In this document: positions 1 through 9,221 of the stretch, one piece after another
How the letters are laid out: each line of letters starts with the position of its first letter
Position numbering within the stretch: the stretch's first letter is position 1
DNA from: Bacteroidetes bacterium UBA1935
Lineage (GTDB): Bacteria > Bacteroidota > Bacteroidia > Chitinophagales > Chitinophagaceae
Direction of reading: 5' to 3'
DNA length: 64,000 nucleotides
NCBI GenBank assembly: GCA_002337045.1
Contig: DDFF01000008.1
Span: 1-64,000, forward strand
Made by a program: the position numbers and the translations under genes
Notes under the pieces: generated by a model
What the model saw: the letters and a program-made list of their open reading frames with translations, nothing else
Told to the model about the DNA's origin: nothing
Database searches by the model: none

Positions 1-1071
1 GTAAACTTTTTGCTGACGATTTACATCGTTAACCTTGCACAGATTGATGGCGTTGAACTAACCCCGGAGAACGTATTTAATTATGAAATCCTGAATAATA
101 CAGGTAGTAGTAAGGATGTTACTATCCAGGGTAGTATTCAATATCGTAATTCGGCACTCAAGGCAAGTTATAGCCTGAACATTCGCTTACAACCGGGCAA
201 TAACCCGATTGGTAAAGAAAGGGGAAATTCTGCTATCTGGAGTTTTTCAGATAATGGATTAAAGGAATTATTCAACGATTATGGTAAACTGCCTCAGGGA
301 ACGTATGAATATTGTGTAACTGTATCACTAAAGACCATCAATCCTGAATATGATGCAGGCGAGCCAATCAGTGAATGTACGTATCAGACCGTGAATGATA
401 TTTTTCTCATCAACCTGATAGAGCCGGAAAACAATGCAAAACTATATGAGTTGAACCCCATGTTCTCTTGGGTAGTGAACTATCCGTTTGCTAGCCAGTT
501 AACCTATCGCATCAGGATAGCACAAGTGAAAGAAGGGCAGAATAATGAAAATGCAATTAACAGGAACAATCCTGTGTACCAGGATAATCAGGTGATGTCA
601 ACCAGCATGATCTATCCTGCAACAGCAAAACCACTGGTAAAATTCCAACCCTACGCCTGGACAGTAGATGCTTACTACAAAGGTATACTCTTAGGCGGTG
701 CAGAAGCGTGGCGGTTTACCATCATTGAAGACAGTTTATTGACAGAAACAAGGATCAATAGATCGTATTACGATTTTGCAAGCCATAATGGGGATACTCG
801 CCTGAATATAGCAGGGGACCTAAAGCTCAAGTATAATGTTGATGGGACAAACGATACGTTGAAATTGAAAATTATTGACGAGGGGAACAACACTATACCA
901 TTGAATAAAAATGTGCTACCACTTAGAAATGGCATCAACTGGATAGACATCCCATTTGATGAACGTGCTAGTTTAAAACATAATACCAATTACACAGTAA
1001 TACTCAGGAATAAATCAGATAAAGAATTTATTGTACCAATTAAATATCTCAACCCATTATTTGTCAAATGA
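1..1071 (+). CDS. Secreted or surface beta-rich protein of an RHS locus, 5'-partial
   Basis: The frame is open from base 1 (V-N-F-L-L-T-I-Y...), so the true start probably lies upstream; a TTG at 10 could be read as a start but is unlikely. What is visible is about 355 residues of beta-rich sequence with a central segment that looks like a fibronectin-III or Ig-like fold (around LIEPENNAKLYELNPMFSW) and a third segment ending in basic and hydrophobic residues. No catalytic motif is seen. Its stop overlaps the ATG of the OmpH-like gene (ATGA, 1068-1071), so it belongs to the same operon as the two giant RHS-type proteins. Secreted proteins of this kind, some annotated as TANFOR-domain proteins, often precede RHS genes in Bacteroidota. 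I recall that association but could not test it here. Function unknown. Confidence 0.75.
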   Translation, partial: VNFLLTIYIVNLAQIDGVELTPENVFNYEILNNTGSSKDVTIQGSIQYRNSALKASYSLNIRLQPGNNPIGKERGNSAIWSFSDNGLKELFNDYGKLPQGTYEYCVTVSLKTINPEYDAGEPISECTYQTVNDIFLINLIEPENNAKLYELNPMFSWVVNYPFASQLTYRIRIAQVKEGQNNENAINRNNPVYQDNQVMSTSMIYPATAKPLVKFQPYAWTVDAYYKGILLGGAEAWRFTIIEDSLLTETRINRSYYDFASHNGDTRLNIAGDLKLKYNVDGTNDTLKLKIIDEGNNTIPLNKNVLPLRNGINWIDIPFDERASLKHNTNYTVILRNKSDKEFIVPIKYLNPLFVK

Positions 1072-1571
1072 GAAGTATCAAACTATTCAGTGATAAAGTA
1101 CTGCTGTACTTAGTGTCAATATTGTTATTAGGAATTGTTGTTTTGGAAGTAAAAGAGAAATTTTTCGATAAGAAAATATCATATGTTGATATCAGTCAGT
1201 TAGTTGAAAATTATAAACTTAAAAAGGATTTAGAAGGCTTGGCGACAAACAATTTGTATGCTATTAAGAATGTGATTGATAGTCTGTCAGCTATAAAAAA
1301 AGTCAATCCAGCAGATAGCGGTCAACTGTCTCACCAAATTGAAAATGCTCAACAAGCTTTCCAGCAATACTATAGCCAATCTAATCAAGAGATAACTAAA
1401 AAGATATGGGAACGATTAAATCCCATAATAAATGATTTTGGTAAAGAGAAAGGATATCAAATAATCATTGGCGCAACCGGTACGGGAGCGCTCTTGTATG
1501 CAGATAAATCCCATGATGTTACGGAAGAACTAACTAAGTATGTAAATGATAAGTATGAAAAAGCTAAATAA
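1068..1571 (+). CDS. OmpH/Skp-like periplasmic chaperone with N-terminal membrane anchor
   Basis: 167 residues. An N-terminal hydrophobic segment (about 11-27) is followed by the Skp pattern: a short strand (ISYVDISQLVENY), a long helical hairpin rich in Q, N and K, then a C-terminal core with YQIIIGATGTGALLYA and a final helix ending VNDKYEKAK. That C-terminal block is typical of Bacteroidota OmpH proteins, which hold outer-membrane or secreted proteins unfolded in the periplasm. The anchor makes this a membrane-tethered version. It overlaps the upstream gene by 4 nt and the downstream lipoprotein gene by 17 nt, so it is translationally coupled within the RHS operon. A chaperone dedicated to the giant proteins encoded next to it is a reasonable inference. 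Confidence 0.75.
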   Translation: MRSIKLFSDKVLLYLVSILLLGIVVLEVKEKFFDKKISYVDISQLVENYKLKKDLEGLATNNLYAIKNVIDSLSAIKKVNPADSGQLSHQIENAQQAFQQYYSQSNQEITKKIWERLNPIINDFGKEKGYQIIIGATGTGALLYADKSHDVTEELTKYVNDKYEKAK

Positions 1572-2157
1572 ATCAGTGTCGGTATTGATGTTGTTGATTT
1601 TGCTTTCATGCAATGGGGTAAAGCAATTGAATATGAAGGATTATTTGAACTACATGGAAGATGCAGATAACGGATATGTTCAGACGGTAGAAACAGACAA
1701 AATTAACTATAGTATTCAATTCGCTTCACCGGAGTATGTTTTGTGCAAAGAGTTATCAGGCCAAAGTACAAGTAACGATTCATTTGCAAAAGCTAGATTA
1801 AACGAACTAGAAGGTTATTCTTTTTTTCTGATAAAAATAGAGTTAAAGGACGGCTATAAATCAGTGCTTGAAAAACAGCAAAGAGATATGGACGTAAGCA
1901 GGATGACGGCATACTATCAGAATTTTGCACTAAATGATATAACAGTTACGGCAGATGGCGCAGAACTAGTGCCCCAAACGTATCATTTTGAGGATAATTA
2001 TGGAGTCGCACCTTTCAATACCATCGTTGTGGGCTATAAACATAGTTTGAAGGATAAAGCGGAACTCACTTTTAACGACAAATACAACAATATCCCATTA
2101 ATAAAAGCGGCATATTCAAAAGAACTTCTTACGGGTATGCCTAAATTGAAAATTTAA
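1555..2157 (+). CDS. Putative lipoprotein of the RHS operon
   Basis: 200 residues from the ATG at 1555, chosen over an in-frame ATG at 1546 because it gives a clean lipoprotein signal: MKK start, hydrophobic core and lipobox LLSC with Cys near residue 20. It overlaps the end of the OmpH-like gene by 17 nt and stops 11 nt before the 2106-residue protein. The mature part is soluble, mixed alpha/beta, with no motif I recognise. Being an outer-membrane or periplasmic lipoprotein in the same transcription unit, it may help assemble or display the giant proteins. That role is inferred from position only. Confidence 0.7.
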   Translation: MKKLNKSVSVLMLLILLSCNGVKQLNMKDYLNYMEDADNGYVQTVETDKINYSIQFASPEYVLCKELSGQSTSNDSFAKARLNELEGYSFFLIKIELKDGYKSVLEKQQRDMDVSRMTAYYQNFALNDITVTADGAELVPQTYHFEDNYGVAPFNTIVVGYKHSLKDKAELTFNDKYNNIPLIKAAYSKELLTGMPKLKI

Positions 2158-2168
2158 TATTATTTGCT

Positions 2169-5100
2169 ATGAAAAAATACCTTACCAAACTCACCGCAAA
2201 CGTCTTGTTGCTTTCTCTGGGATATCAGTTGGTATTCCCATTAAGGGCTTTGGCATTAACATCCGGTCCTACAACACCTGAAGTACAAAGTTTTGAGCCC
2301 GTAGGTACAACTCAGATGGTAGATATGTTTACCGGTGATTTTACCTACAATATTCCGTTGATGGATGTTGAAGGTTTTCCTATAAATATTTCATACCATG
2401 GTGGTATTAACGTAGAACAGGAAGCTAGTTGGGTGGGCCTCGGTTGGAATATTAATCCCGGCGAAATAAACAGGACTGTACGTGGCTTGCCTGATGACTT
2501 TAATGGGGAGACTATTGAAAAGACATTGAATATAGCAGATGAGGTAAACTATAAAGTCGGTACCGGTATCTCAGCCTCATTAGAAGCCTTTGGTTTTAAT
2601 ACCAGCCAATACGGTGTTGGGTTGACGCTTGGTGTTGGTGTATATGTTGGTTATAGTAATTATAGGGGATTGAACGCAGGTGGTAATCTCGGTGTTACAG
2701 TATCTGTACCATATGTTAGTGCAGGGGTGGATGTTGGCGTCGGTTCTCAATCGGGCGCAGATATTGATTTCAATGCAAGCTTAAGTGCTTCTCAGAAAGT
2801 ATCAGATGATGTTGGTGTTGGTATTGGTGTTTCTGGTGGTACCGGGTTTAACTCAAGAACAGGTTTAAAAGATTTTTCTTTTGGGATAAGCGCAAGCGCA
2901 TCCAAAGCTTATGCCAAATCAATAACAACTGAAAATGAAAAAGGAGAAAAAGTAACTAAAACAAGTGTTCATAGTCAGAATATTGCTGGTGCTTCATTTG
3001 GGAGTTCAATTCCAATCGGGATGCAAAACTATGTGCCTGTAATAACCAACGCAAGTACGCAAAAAACATTCCAGTTCCAGGCACGTTTTGGTGGTGAGGT
3101 GTTTTACGTATTCCCGAATATGCAGTTGAGTGTAATGAAAAGCACGCTTTCTTATGATAAGGATGGTTCCAGACCGGGATACGGATACATGTTTGCAGAG
3201 AATGCAACTGAAGAAGGCATCATGGATTTCAGTAGAGAAAAAGATGGGTATTATAATAATACACTGAAAAATCTACCTCTTACGTCAATGACATATGATA
3301 TCTACGCTGTAAGTGGTCAGGGTACGGGTGGTATGTTCAGGCCATTCAGGAATGATATAGGTACTGTGTACGATCCTAAAGTAGCACCTCCTAAGAGTAC
3401 TACCTACGATTTGAAGCTGGAAGCAGGACTAGGTAATTTATTTGAAATTGGTACAGACCTTACCTACTATGACAATGAGAATAGGTCAGGAGCTTGGAAG
3501 AGGCTCCCATTCCGTGGTGGTGAGGCCGGAAGTATGTACGAGAAATTTTATTTCAAGCAGGCAGGAGAACTAACATATAACCTTCAAAATCATACTACCA
3601 GTCTTTTTAATAATGAACCGGTGTACCTTTCAGAAAACGAAAATACTCTAAAGGGAAAATCTAAAAATGCTGTCGGCTCAATGCCATCTAAGTTTGGTAA
3701 TAGCCATATTTATACTGGTACTAATACAGATAGAACTACCCGTGCAAATCTGCTTTCATACATTACAGGTGAAGATGCAGATATTACAGATGTAGCACAA
3801 ACAAAAAAAGTGATCGGATATACTGGTGATGTAGCTACATTTTACAATCCCACAGTAAATCAATATGACAGGCACGGTACGGCAAGTGATAAAGTAAAGA
3901 AACACCACCCCAATGAATTTACACAAACACTGCCTGATGGCAGAAGGTATGTATATGGCATACCGGCTGTAAACCACGTAACTAAAGAAGTTTCCTTTGC
4001 TGTAAATGGTGGCGGTGCAGATATGAATACCGGATTGGTAACTATTAATAGACCTAGTGGTAAACACGATGATTCTAAAGATAATGACGTTGGTAAAGAA
4101 AAGTTCTATTCTTATACAGGTACTCCCGCATACACGTATAGTTATCTACTTACATCAATTCTGTCTAATGATTATGTAGATGTATTGGGAGATGGTCCGA
4201 CAGACGATGATTTGGGTGCATTTACTAAGATAAACTATACTAAATGGGATGAAGATTACAGATGGAGGGCTCCATATCCAAACGATAAGGCACAGTACAA
4301 TCCAGGTTTCTGGTCTGATCCGCATGATGATAAGGGTAGTTATATAATGGGTTCTAAAGACATATGGCACGTACGATCTATTGAGACAAAAAACTATGTA
4401 GCAGAATTCTATGTTTCTCGCAGAGCGGATGCTAAAGGCTCAAGCGAAGCTATTTTGCCTTCCGGCAGCACAATAGATGTATTATCTAAATACAGTTCAA
4501 CTAAGAATAGTGGTATCAATGGAGGACAGTCTTATTCATATAAGCTAGATTCAATTAGATTATACAATAAGCAAGACCGCTATACGAATGAAAATAATGC
4601 AACCCCGATTAAAACAGTAGTATTCAGATACTCGTACAGATTGTGTAAAGGAGTTCCGAATTATGATAATGCGATTGACAATAATACCACAGTATATCCG
4701 GAGCAGACAGGTAAATTAACACTAGAACGTATTTATATTAAATATGGAAATTCTGAGAAGAACCTATTAAGCCCTTATGTATTTACCTATTCAAGTTCTA
4801 ATCCATCATATAATTTTGCTTGCAAAGACAGGTGGGGTACATACAAGCCCAATAATTCATCTCTTCCAAATTTTGAATACCCATACGTAGATCAGTCTGC
4901 AACTGATAACGATGCAAACGCCTCAGCATGGAGTCTTACTGATATTAAACTCCCATCGGGAGGTAAGATTCATGTGGAGTACGAGAGTGATGATTATTCT
5001 TATGTGCAGGATAGGCGATCAATGGAGATGTTTAAGGTGGAAGGCGTTGGTAATTCTGAATCGCTTGAAACAAAGAACAGGTTGTATGAAGATGTCGAAA

Positions 5101-8100
5101 GAGTAAATAACTATGTGTATTTCAAAAGACGTAAATCAAAGGAAAACAACAGTCTCTCCTTAAAAGATAATTATCTGGAAGGAGCAACATATTTATACTA
5201 CAGTTTCAGTTTAGATATCTCAGGCAAGGGTAAATATGAGAATATAAAAGGCTATGCAAAAATTGAAAGTGTAGGTGCTTGTCCTAATAACGATGACTAT
5301 GGTTATGTGAAGTTAGTAAAAGAGCGACCAGGAGAAAACAGTCCTCACCGTTTGCACCCGGCCACGATATATGGGTTGAATGTAGGTAGGGCTTATATAC
5401 CACAAGTGATATACCCTGGTTTTGACGGGGATGGGAAAAGTGCTATTCAGGTAATGAACGGACTGAAAGGTGCGGCCGGTGAATTGTTAAGCATCAAACA
5501 AGATCCTATTGTAAGATTTGTTGAAAGAGATAAGAAAGGGAGAAATATAAAAATTGAAAAATCATGGGTGAGGTTGTATGTGCCGGGATTAACTAAAAAA
5601 GGTGGGGGACTCAGGGTTAAAGAGCTGACATTGAACGATTCATGGAATGAGTTGACCAATAGTCCTAATAGTGCCACGTATGGAAAGAAATACGATTACA
5701 CAATCTGGGATTCCAAATGGAATAGGAATGTGAGTAGTGGTGTTGCAAGTTATGAACCAACGGTAGGTGGAGATGAGAATCCTTTCAGGTTACCGGTACA
5801 TTATACGACTGATGGACAAAGAGGGCTGCCGGCAAAAGAATTTTTTCAGGAAGAGCCGTTTGGTGAGAGCTTTTTCCCGTCGCCATTGGTAGGTTATAGT
5901 AAGGTTACCGTCAAGAGTATACATGCAGATGATAATTCGCGTTCGTCGCAGTCTGTTGAAGAGCAGATATTCTATACGGCTAAGGATTTTCCTATAGTTG
6001 TTGACTATACTGAAAAGGATGAGTTACCAACCATCAAGACTAAAAAACTCCGAAAGAAGTATGAAGAGGTTACTGTTTTGCAAGGGTATGTCTTGCGTTT
6101 TAATGATATGCATGGCAAGCTCAGGAAAAAGAGTACTTATGTTTTAAGAACGGATGGCGCAACCAGTAAAATGGTGCCGGTTTCATCAATGACATACAAT
6201 TACCATACAGATGCTAAGGGTCAATTGAATAATGTCGTGAACGCGCTTGTAAGGGAAAGAGGTACGGATAAAAACTATACCATCAGACCGGTGAAATTAG
6301 GCGAGGAAATGGATTTCTCCGTAGATAGCAGGGAAAGGTATATCAGGAATTATTCGAGGAATATTGATATTAATGTAAATCTTGTATTGTTTGGTATTTT
6401 TCCTGTACCGATACCAACAGCATTTTTCCCGGACAAAGAGGATCAAGTTCTTTTCCATTCGTTGGTGTCAACAAAGATAATTCAGCAGTATGGTATCGTT
6501 AAGTCTGTGGAAAGCTATGAAGACGGAGCAAAAGTTGTACTTGAAAATGTCTTGTATGATAGTGAAACCGGTGGTGTTATTTTAACAAAATCTAATACCC
6601 CTTATGCTAATAATACCTATGATCTTAAGTACCCAGCATATTTGGCATATCGGGGTATGCAACCGAGCTACAGAAATATGGGATATGAAGAGAATGGCGT
6701 GAGGTTAGAAATAATTGACCACCTTGACTATGCATCATATTACGGAAGGTTGTTTGTAGATAATAAGAAATTTCATCCCGGCGATGAATTACTCCTGACA
6801 TATAAAACAAGTTCTACTTCTCCTACGTATGAACAAAAAGTTTGGGTTATGGAAGGAGAAGGTGCTTATGGATATCATGAGTTTGATACGCCATACATAT
6901 ATCGCGAACCATTCCCACGGACAAAAAACATAAATTTCGCGTTACAGCCATATGATGAAATACCTTCATCAAGCTTTGTCGAAGTTGTGCCTAGGGCAAT
7001 AAAGGATGCATCCGGTAATATAAAATGGGCTGGTGGGCTGACAGAAGGAAGCTCTATAACAGATGTACATGTAAAAGTTCTCAGGTCGGGTTATCGTAAC
7101 AACCTCGATCAGTTTGTACAACAAACAACATTGACAGAAAATCCTAATACAGGGACTGTAAGTGCATTATTTGGAGGGTCATCTGCATTCGATAAAGTTC
7201 TGAATGTATCAACAACTGTATATTCTGATGTAGCAGCTCCGTTTGGATCTAGATATGGAGATAGTATATCTCAAACATACAGTGTACCCTCATCAACCGA
7301 CCCATACTATCCGAGTATATTCCCTGTTAATAATATAGACGGGAATATGAAAGAAATGAATAGGTATGTTATTGGATACAAAGGTAATTATAGGCCTGTT
7401 GCGAATTACGTATATAAAGCCAATAGGGATTATAGTAATAATAGTATTAAGTATGATGGAACCTTCAGTATAAAAGATAATCCTATGTGGAATTATTCAA
7501 CATCCACATATTATCCATGGGAGAATATATTTATTCTAAGTACTACAATATATAACTGGGTTGAAAAATCAAGAATTACAAAAAATGATGTGTTTGGTAA
7601 TTCTATTGAAGAAAAAGATGCTGCAGGTAAATATACTTCTGCACAGTATGGATATAATAAAACTTTGCCGGTAGCTGTCGCATCGAACGTCAGACAAAAA
7701 GGCTTCTGTTTTGATGGATTTGAAGATTATAATATCCTCATACCGAAGTACCTGAAATCTCAATACATTGGTACTTGGTATTATCACTCACCATTTGCTA
7801 AACTGTTTAGCAGTTCAACAGGTCCAATTACAAGGTATAATCAGGAGTATGTCAGGAATGTATTGACAGCTAGTTCAGGACAATCTATAACAAGTGCGGC
7901 GAGTCATACGGGATCATACTCGTTCATATCTTCCTCTACAAACACGTACACCTTGCCTGTAAAAAATCCGACAAAAGAAGTTGCCGAAGCAGGCTATATG
8001 CACGAGATGAACGATTTCAGGAATGTAAAAGAATTCTCTCTAGATAGTAACAGGAAGTACGTTTTGAGTTTGTGGTTTAAACCTACAACCAGTTCTTCGC

Positions 8101-8489
8101 CAAGCTCTATAGCTCAGTCCTTCGGGTTGAATATCGGCTACCTAAGTGGTTTAGTAGTTACAAATTTCAGCTTGAAAACACAAAATATCAACGGATGGTA
8201 CAAAGCTGAGTGTGTTATCGATTTAAGGCAACAGGCTAGCCATGTCGATATCATTATGCCTGCAAATGTGTACATAGATGATATTCGGTTTGTGCCAATT
8301 GATGCTACAATGAAATCATTTGTGTACCACCCGGTTTCCTACAAGTTGGCTGCACAGCTTGATGAAAACAATTTTGCAACATTCTATGAATATGACCAGG
8401 AAGGATTATTGGTCAGAACGAAAAAAGAAACGGAGAAAGGCATATTAACTATTAGTGAAAACAGACGTGCAAATTCTAAAAAACCTTAA
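2169..8489 (+). CDS. Giant secreted SpvB/TcB-like protein (2106 aa), RHS partner
   Basis: The N-terminal signal peptide runs to about residue 30 (PLRALA, then LTSG). Residues 45-110 carry the opening motif of this family: a TGDFTYNIPL strand, ISYHGGI, then WVGLGWNINPGEINR. This parallels the SpvB/TcB start (TGxxxxSIPL...GLGWSL). Residues about 130-280 are Gly/Val/Ser-rich alternating beta strands. The middle is long YD-type beta sequence. Residues about 1870-2040 look like a carbohydrate-binding jelly roll (TGSYSF ... YVLSLWFKP ... VYIDDIRFVP). The end has VSYKLAAQLDENNFATFYEYD, which is characteristic of Bacteroidota RHS partners. There is no RHS core motif and no variable toxin tail. With the RHS protein downstream it could form a two-gene cocoon like TcB-TcC; this is inference. 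Only 2 nt separate it from the next gene. Confidence 0.8.
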   Translation: MKKYLTKLTANVLLLSLGYQLVFPLRALALTSGPTTPEVQSFEPVGTTQMVDMFTGDFTYNIPLMDVEGFPINISYHGGINVEQEASWVGLGWNINPGEINRTVRGLPDDFNGETIEKTLNIADEVNYKVGTGISASLEAFGFNTSQYGVGLTLGVGVYVGYSNYRGLNAGGNLGVTVSVPYVSAGVDVGVGSQSGADIDFNASLSASQKVSDDVGVGIGVSGGTGFNSRTGLKDFSFGISASASKAYAKSITTENEKGEKVTKTSVHSQNIAGASFGSSIPIGMQNYVPVITNASTQKTFQFQARFGGEVFYVFPNMQLSVMKSTLSYDKDGSRPGYGYMFAENATEEGIMDFSREKDGYYNNTLKNLPLTSMTYDIYAVSGQGTGGMFRPFRNDIGTVYDPKVAPPKSTTYDLKLEAGLGNLFEIGTDLTYYDNENRSGAWKRLPFRGGEAGSMYEKFYFKQAGELTYNLQNHTTSLFNNEPVYLSENENTLKGKSKNAVGSMPSKFGNSHIYTGTNTDRTTRANLLSYITGEDADITDVAQTKKVIGYTGDVATFYNPTVNQYDRHGTASDKVKKHHPNEFTQTLPDGRRYVYGIPAVNHVTKEVSFAVNGGGADMNTGLVTINRPSGKHDDSKDNDVGKEKFYSYTGTPAYTYSYLLTSILSNDYVDVLGDGPTDDDLGAFTKINYTKWDEDYRWRAPYPNDKAQYNPGFWSDPHDDKGSYIMGSKDIWHVRSIETKNYVAEFYVSRRADAKGSSEAILPSGSTIDVLSKYSSTKNSGINGGQSYSYKLDSIRLYNKQDRYTNENNATPIKTVVFRYSYRLCKGVPNYDNAIDNNTTVYPEQTGKLTLERIYIKYGNSEKNLLSPYVFTYSSSNPSYNFACKDRWGTYKPNNSSLPNFEYPYVDQSATDNDANASAWSLTDIKLPSGGKIHVEYESDDYSYVQDRRSMEMFKVEGVGNSESLETKNRLYEDVERVNNYVYFKRRKSKENNSLSLKDNYLEGATYLYYSFSLDISGKGKYENIKGYAKIESVGACPNNDDYGYVKLVKERPGENSPHRLHPATIYGLNVGRAYIPQVIYPGFDGDGKSAIQVMNGLKGAAGELLSIKQDPIVRFVERDKKGRNIKIEKSWVRLYVPGLTKKGGGLRVKELTLNDSWNELTNSPNSATYGKKYDYTIWDSKWNRNVSSGVASYEPTVGGDENPFRLPVHYTTDGQRGLPAKEFFQEEPFGESFFPSPLVGYSKVTVKSIHADDNSRSSQSVEEQIFYTAKDFPIVVDYTEKDELPTIKTKKLRKKYEEVTVLQGYVLRFNDMHGKLRKKSTYVLRTDGATSKMVPVSSMTYNYHTDAKGQLNNVVNALVRERGTDKNYTIRPVKLGEEMDFSVDSRERYIRNYSRNIDINVNLVLFGIFPVPIPTAFFPDKEDQVLFHSLVSTKIIQQYGIVKSVESYEDGAKVVLENVLYDSETGGVILTKSNTPYANNTYDLKYPAYLAYRGMQPSYRNMGYEENGVRLEIIDHLDYASYYGRLFVDNKKFHPGDELLLTYKTSSTSPTYEQKVWVMEGEGAYGYHEFDTPYIYREPFPRTKNINFALQPYDEIPSSSFVEVVPRAIKDASGNIKWAGGLTEGSSITDVHVKVLRSGYRNNLDQFVQQTTLTENPNTGTVSALFGGSSAFDKVLNVSTTVYSDVAAPFGSRYGDSISQTYSVPSSTDPYYPSIFPVNNIDGNMKEMNRYVIGYKGNYRPVANYVYKANRDYSNNSIKYDGTFSIKDNPMWNYSTSTYYPWENIFILSTTIYNWVEKSRITKNDVFGNSIEEKDAAGKYTSAQYGYNKTLPVAVASNVRQKGFCFDGFEDYNILIPKYLKSQYIGTWYYHSPFAKLFSSSTGPITRYNQEYVRNVLTASSGQSITSAASHTGSYSFISSSTNTYTLPVKNPTKEVAEAGYMHEMNDFRNVKEFSLDSNRKYVLSLWFKPTTSSSPSSIAQSFGLNIGYLSGLVVTNFSLKTQNINGWYKAECVIDLRQQASHVDIIMPANVYIDDIRFVPIDATMKSFVYHPVSYKLAAQLDENNFATFYEYDQEGLLVRTKKETEKGILTISENRRANSKKP

Positions 8490-8491
8490 AC

Positions 8492-9208
8492 ATGAATAAC
8501 TGGCACAAAGTATTTATAACCGTGATACTGGCTATTTTATCAGTTAGTGATTGTTATGGTAATAATAAATTGCTTGAAATATTAGCAAACCTTAAAAAGG
8601 TTAAGAACACTAATGATATCAGCTACTCATATAAAGTTTATATGAGAAACTATAAAAGTGGTAGAAACGAGGATAGTATATGTGGTAAAATAGTAAAGTC
8701 TGCTGATGGCTATCTGGATAGTAATAACTCGTTTCTTACGATAATAGACAAAGAAAGTTATGTGAAAGTCGATTTCCTCAACAAAGAATTATTTGCATTC
8801 AGACTGGCAGATTACAAAAAAAAGCTTGGTGATGATATAAAGTATAACAGGCCATTTATCATGGATGTTTCTGATTCAATGATTTTAAAGCATGGCAGAC
8901 TGTTGTCCGATATTTCTGCTAACGGCAATTACATTGTAGAGATAAACTTCAAGACTACTGATTTATCGAAAATAATAGTAGAGTTCAGCAAAAGAGATTA
9001 CAGCATTGTATCCATGAAAATGGAGGTCATAGAAAAAGATAAGTATGCCACCCCTACTGGTTATGGTAAAGTATATGTGCTGACAAATATGAAATTCGGC
9101 AGTAGAGGACGCCCAATCGATACTTCAAAGTATTGTGTATTTGAAAATGGTGTAGCTAAGGCTGCGGGCAAGTACACTAAATATCAACTAATAACCTTAA
9201 CCAAATAA
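8492..9208 (+). CDS. Small secreted protein of the RHS operon, possibly LolA-like fold
   Basis: 238 residues with a cleavable signal peptide (hydrophobic residues 8-19, cleavage near YGNN). The mature protein has the rhythm of a half-barrel lipoprotein-carrier fold: long amphipathic strands such as YSYKVYMRN, FLTIIDKESYVKVDFLNKELF and YIVEINFKTTDLSKIIVEFSKRDYSIVSMKM. No signature residue confirms it, so the LolA-like idea is weak. It lies 2 nt after the 2106-residue protein and 13 nt before the RHS gene. It is therefore co-transcribed with them and may act in their export or folding. Confidence 0.6.
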   Translation: MNNWHKVFITVILAILSVSDCYGNNKLLEILANLKKVKNTNDISYSYKVYMRNYKSGRNEDSICGKIVKSADGYLDSNNSFLTIIDKESYVKVDFLNKELFAFRLADYKKKLGDDIKYNRPFIMDVSDSMILKHGRLLSDISANGNYIVEINFKTTDLSKIIVEFSKRDYSIVSMKMEVIEKDKYATPTGYGKVYVLTNMKFGSRGRPIDTSKYCVFENGVAKAAGKYTKYQLITLTK

Positions 9209-9221
9209 AAACTCGGAAAAC

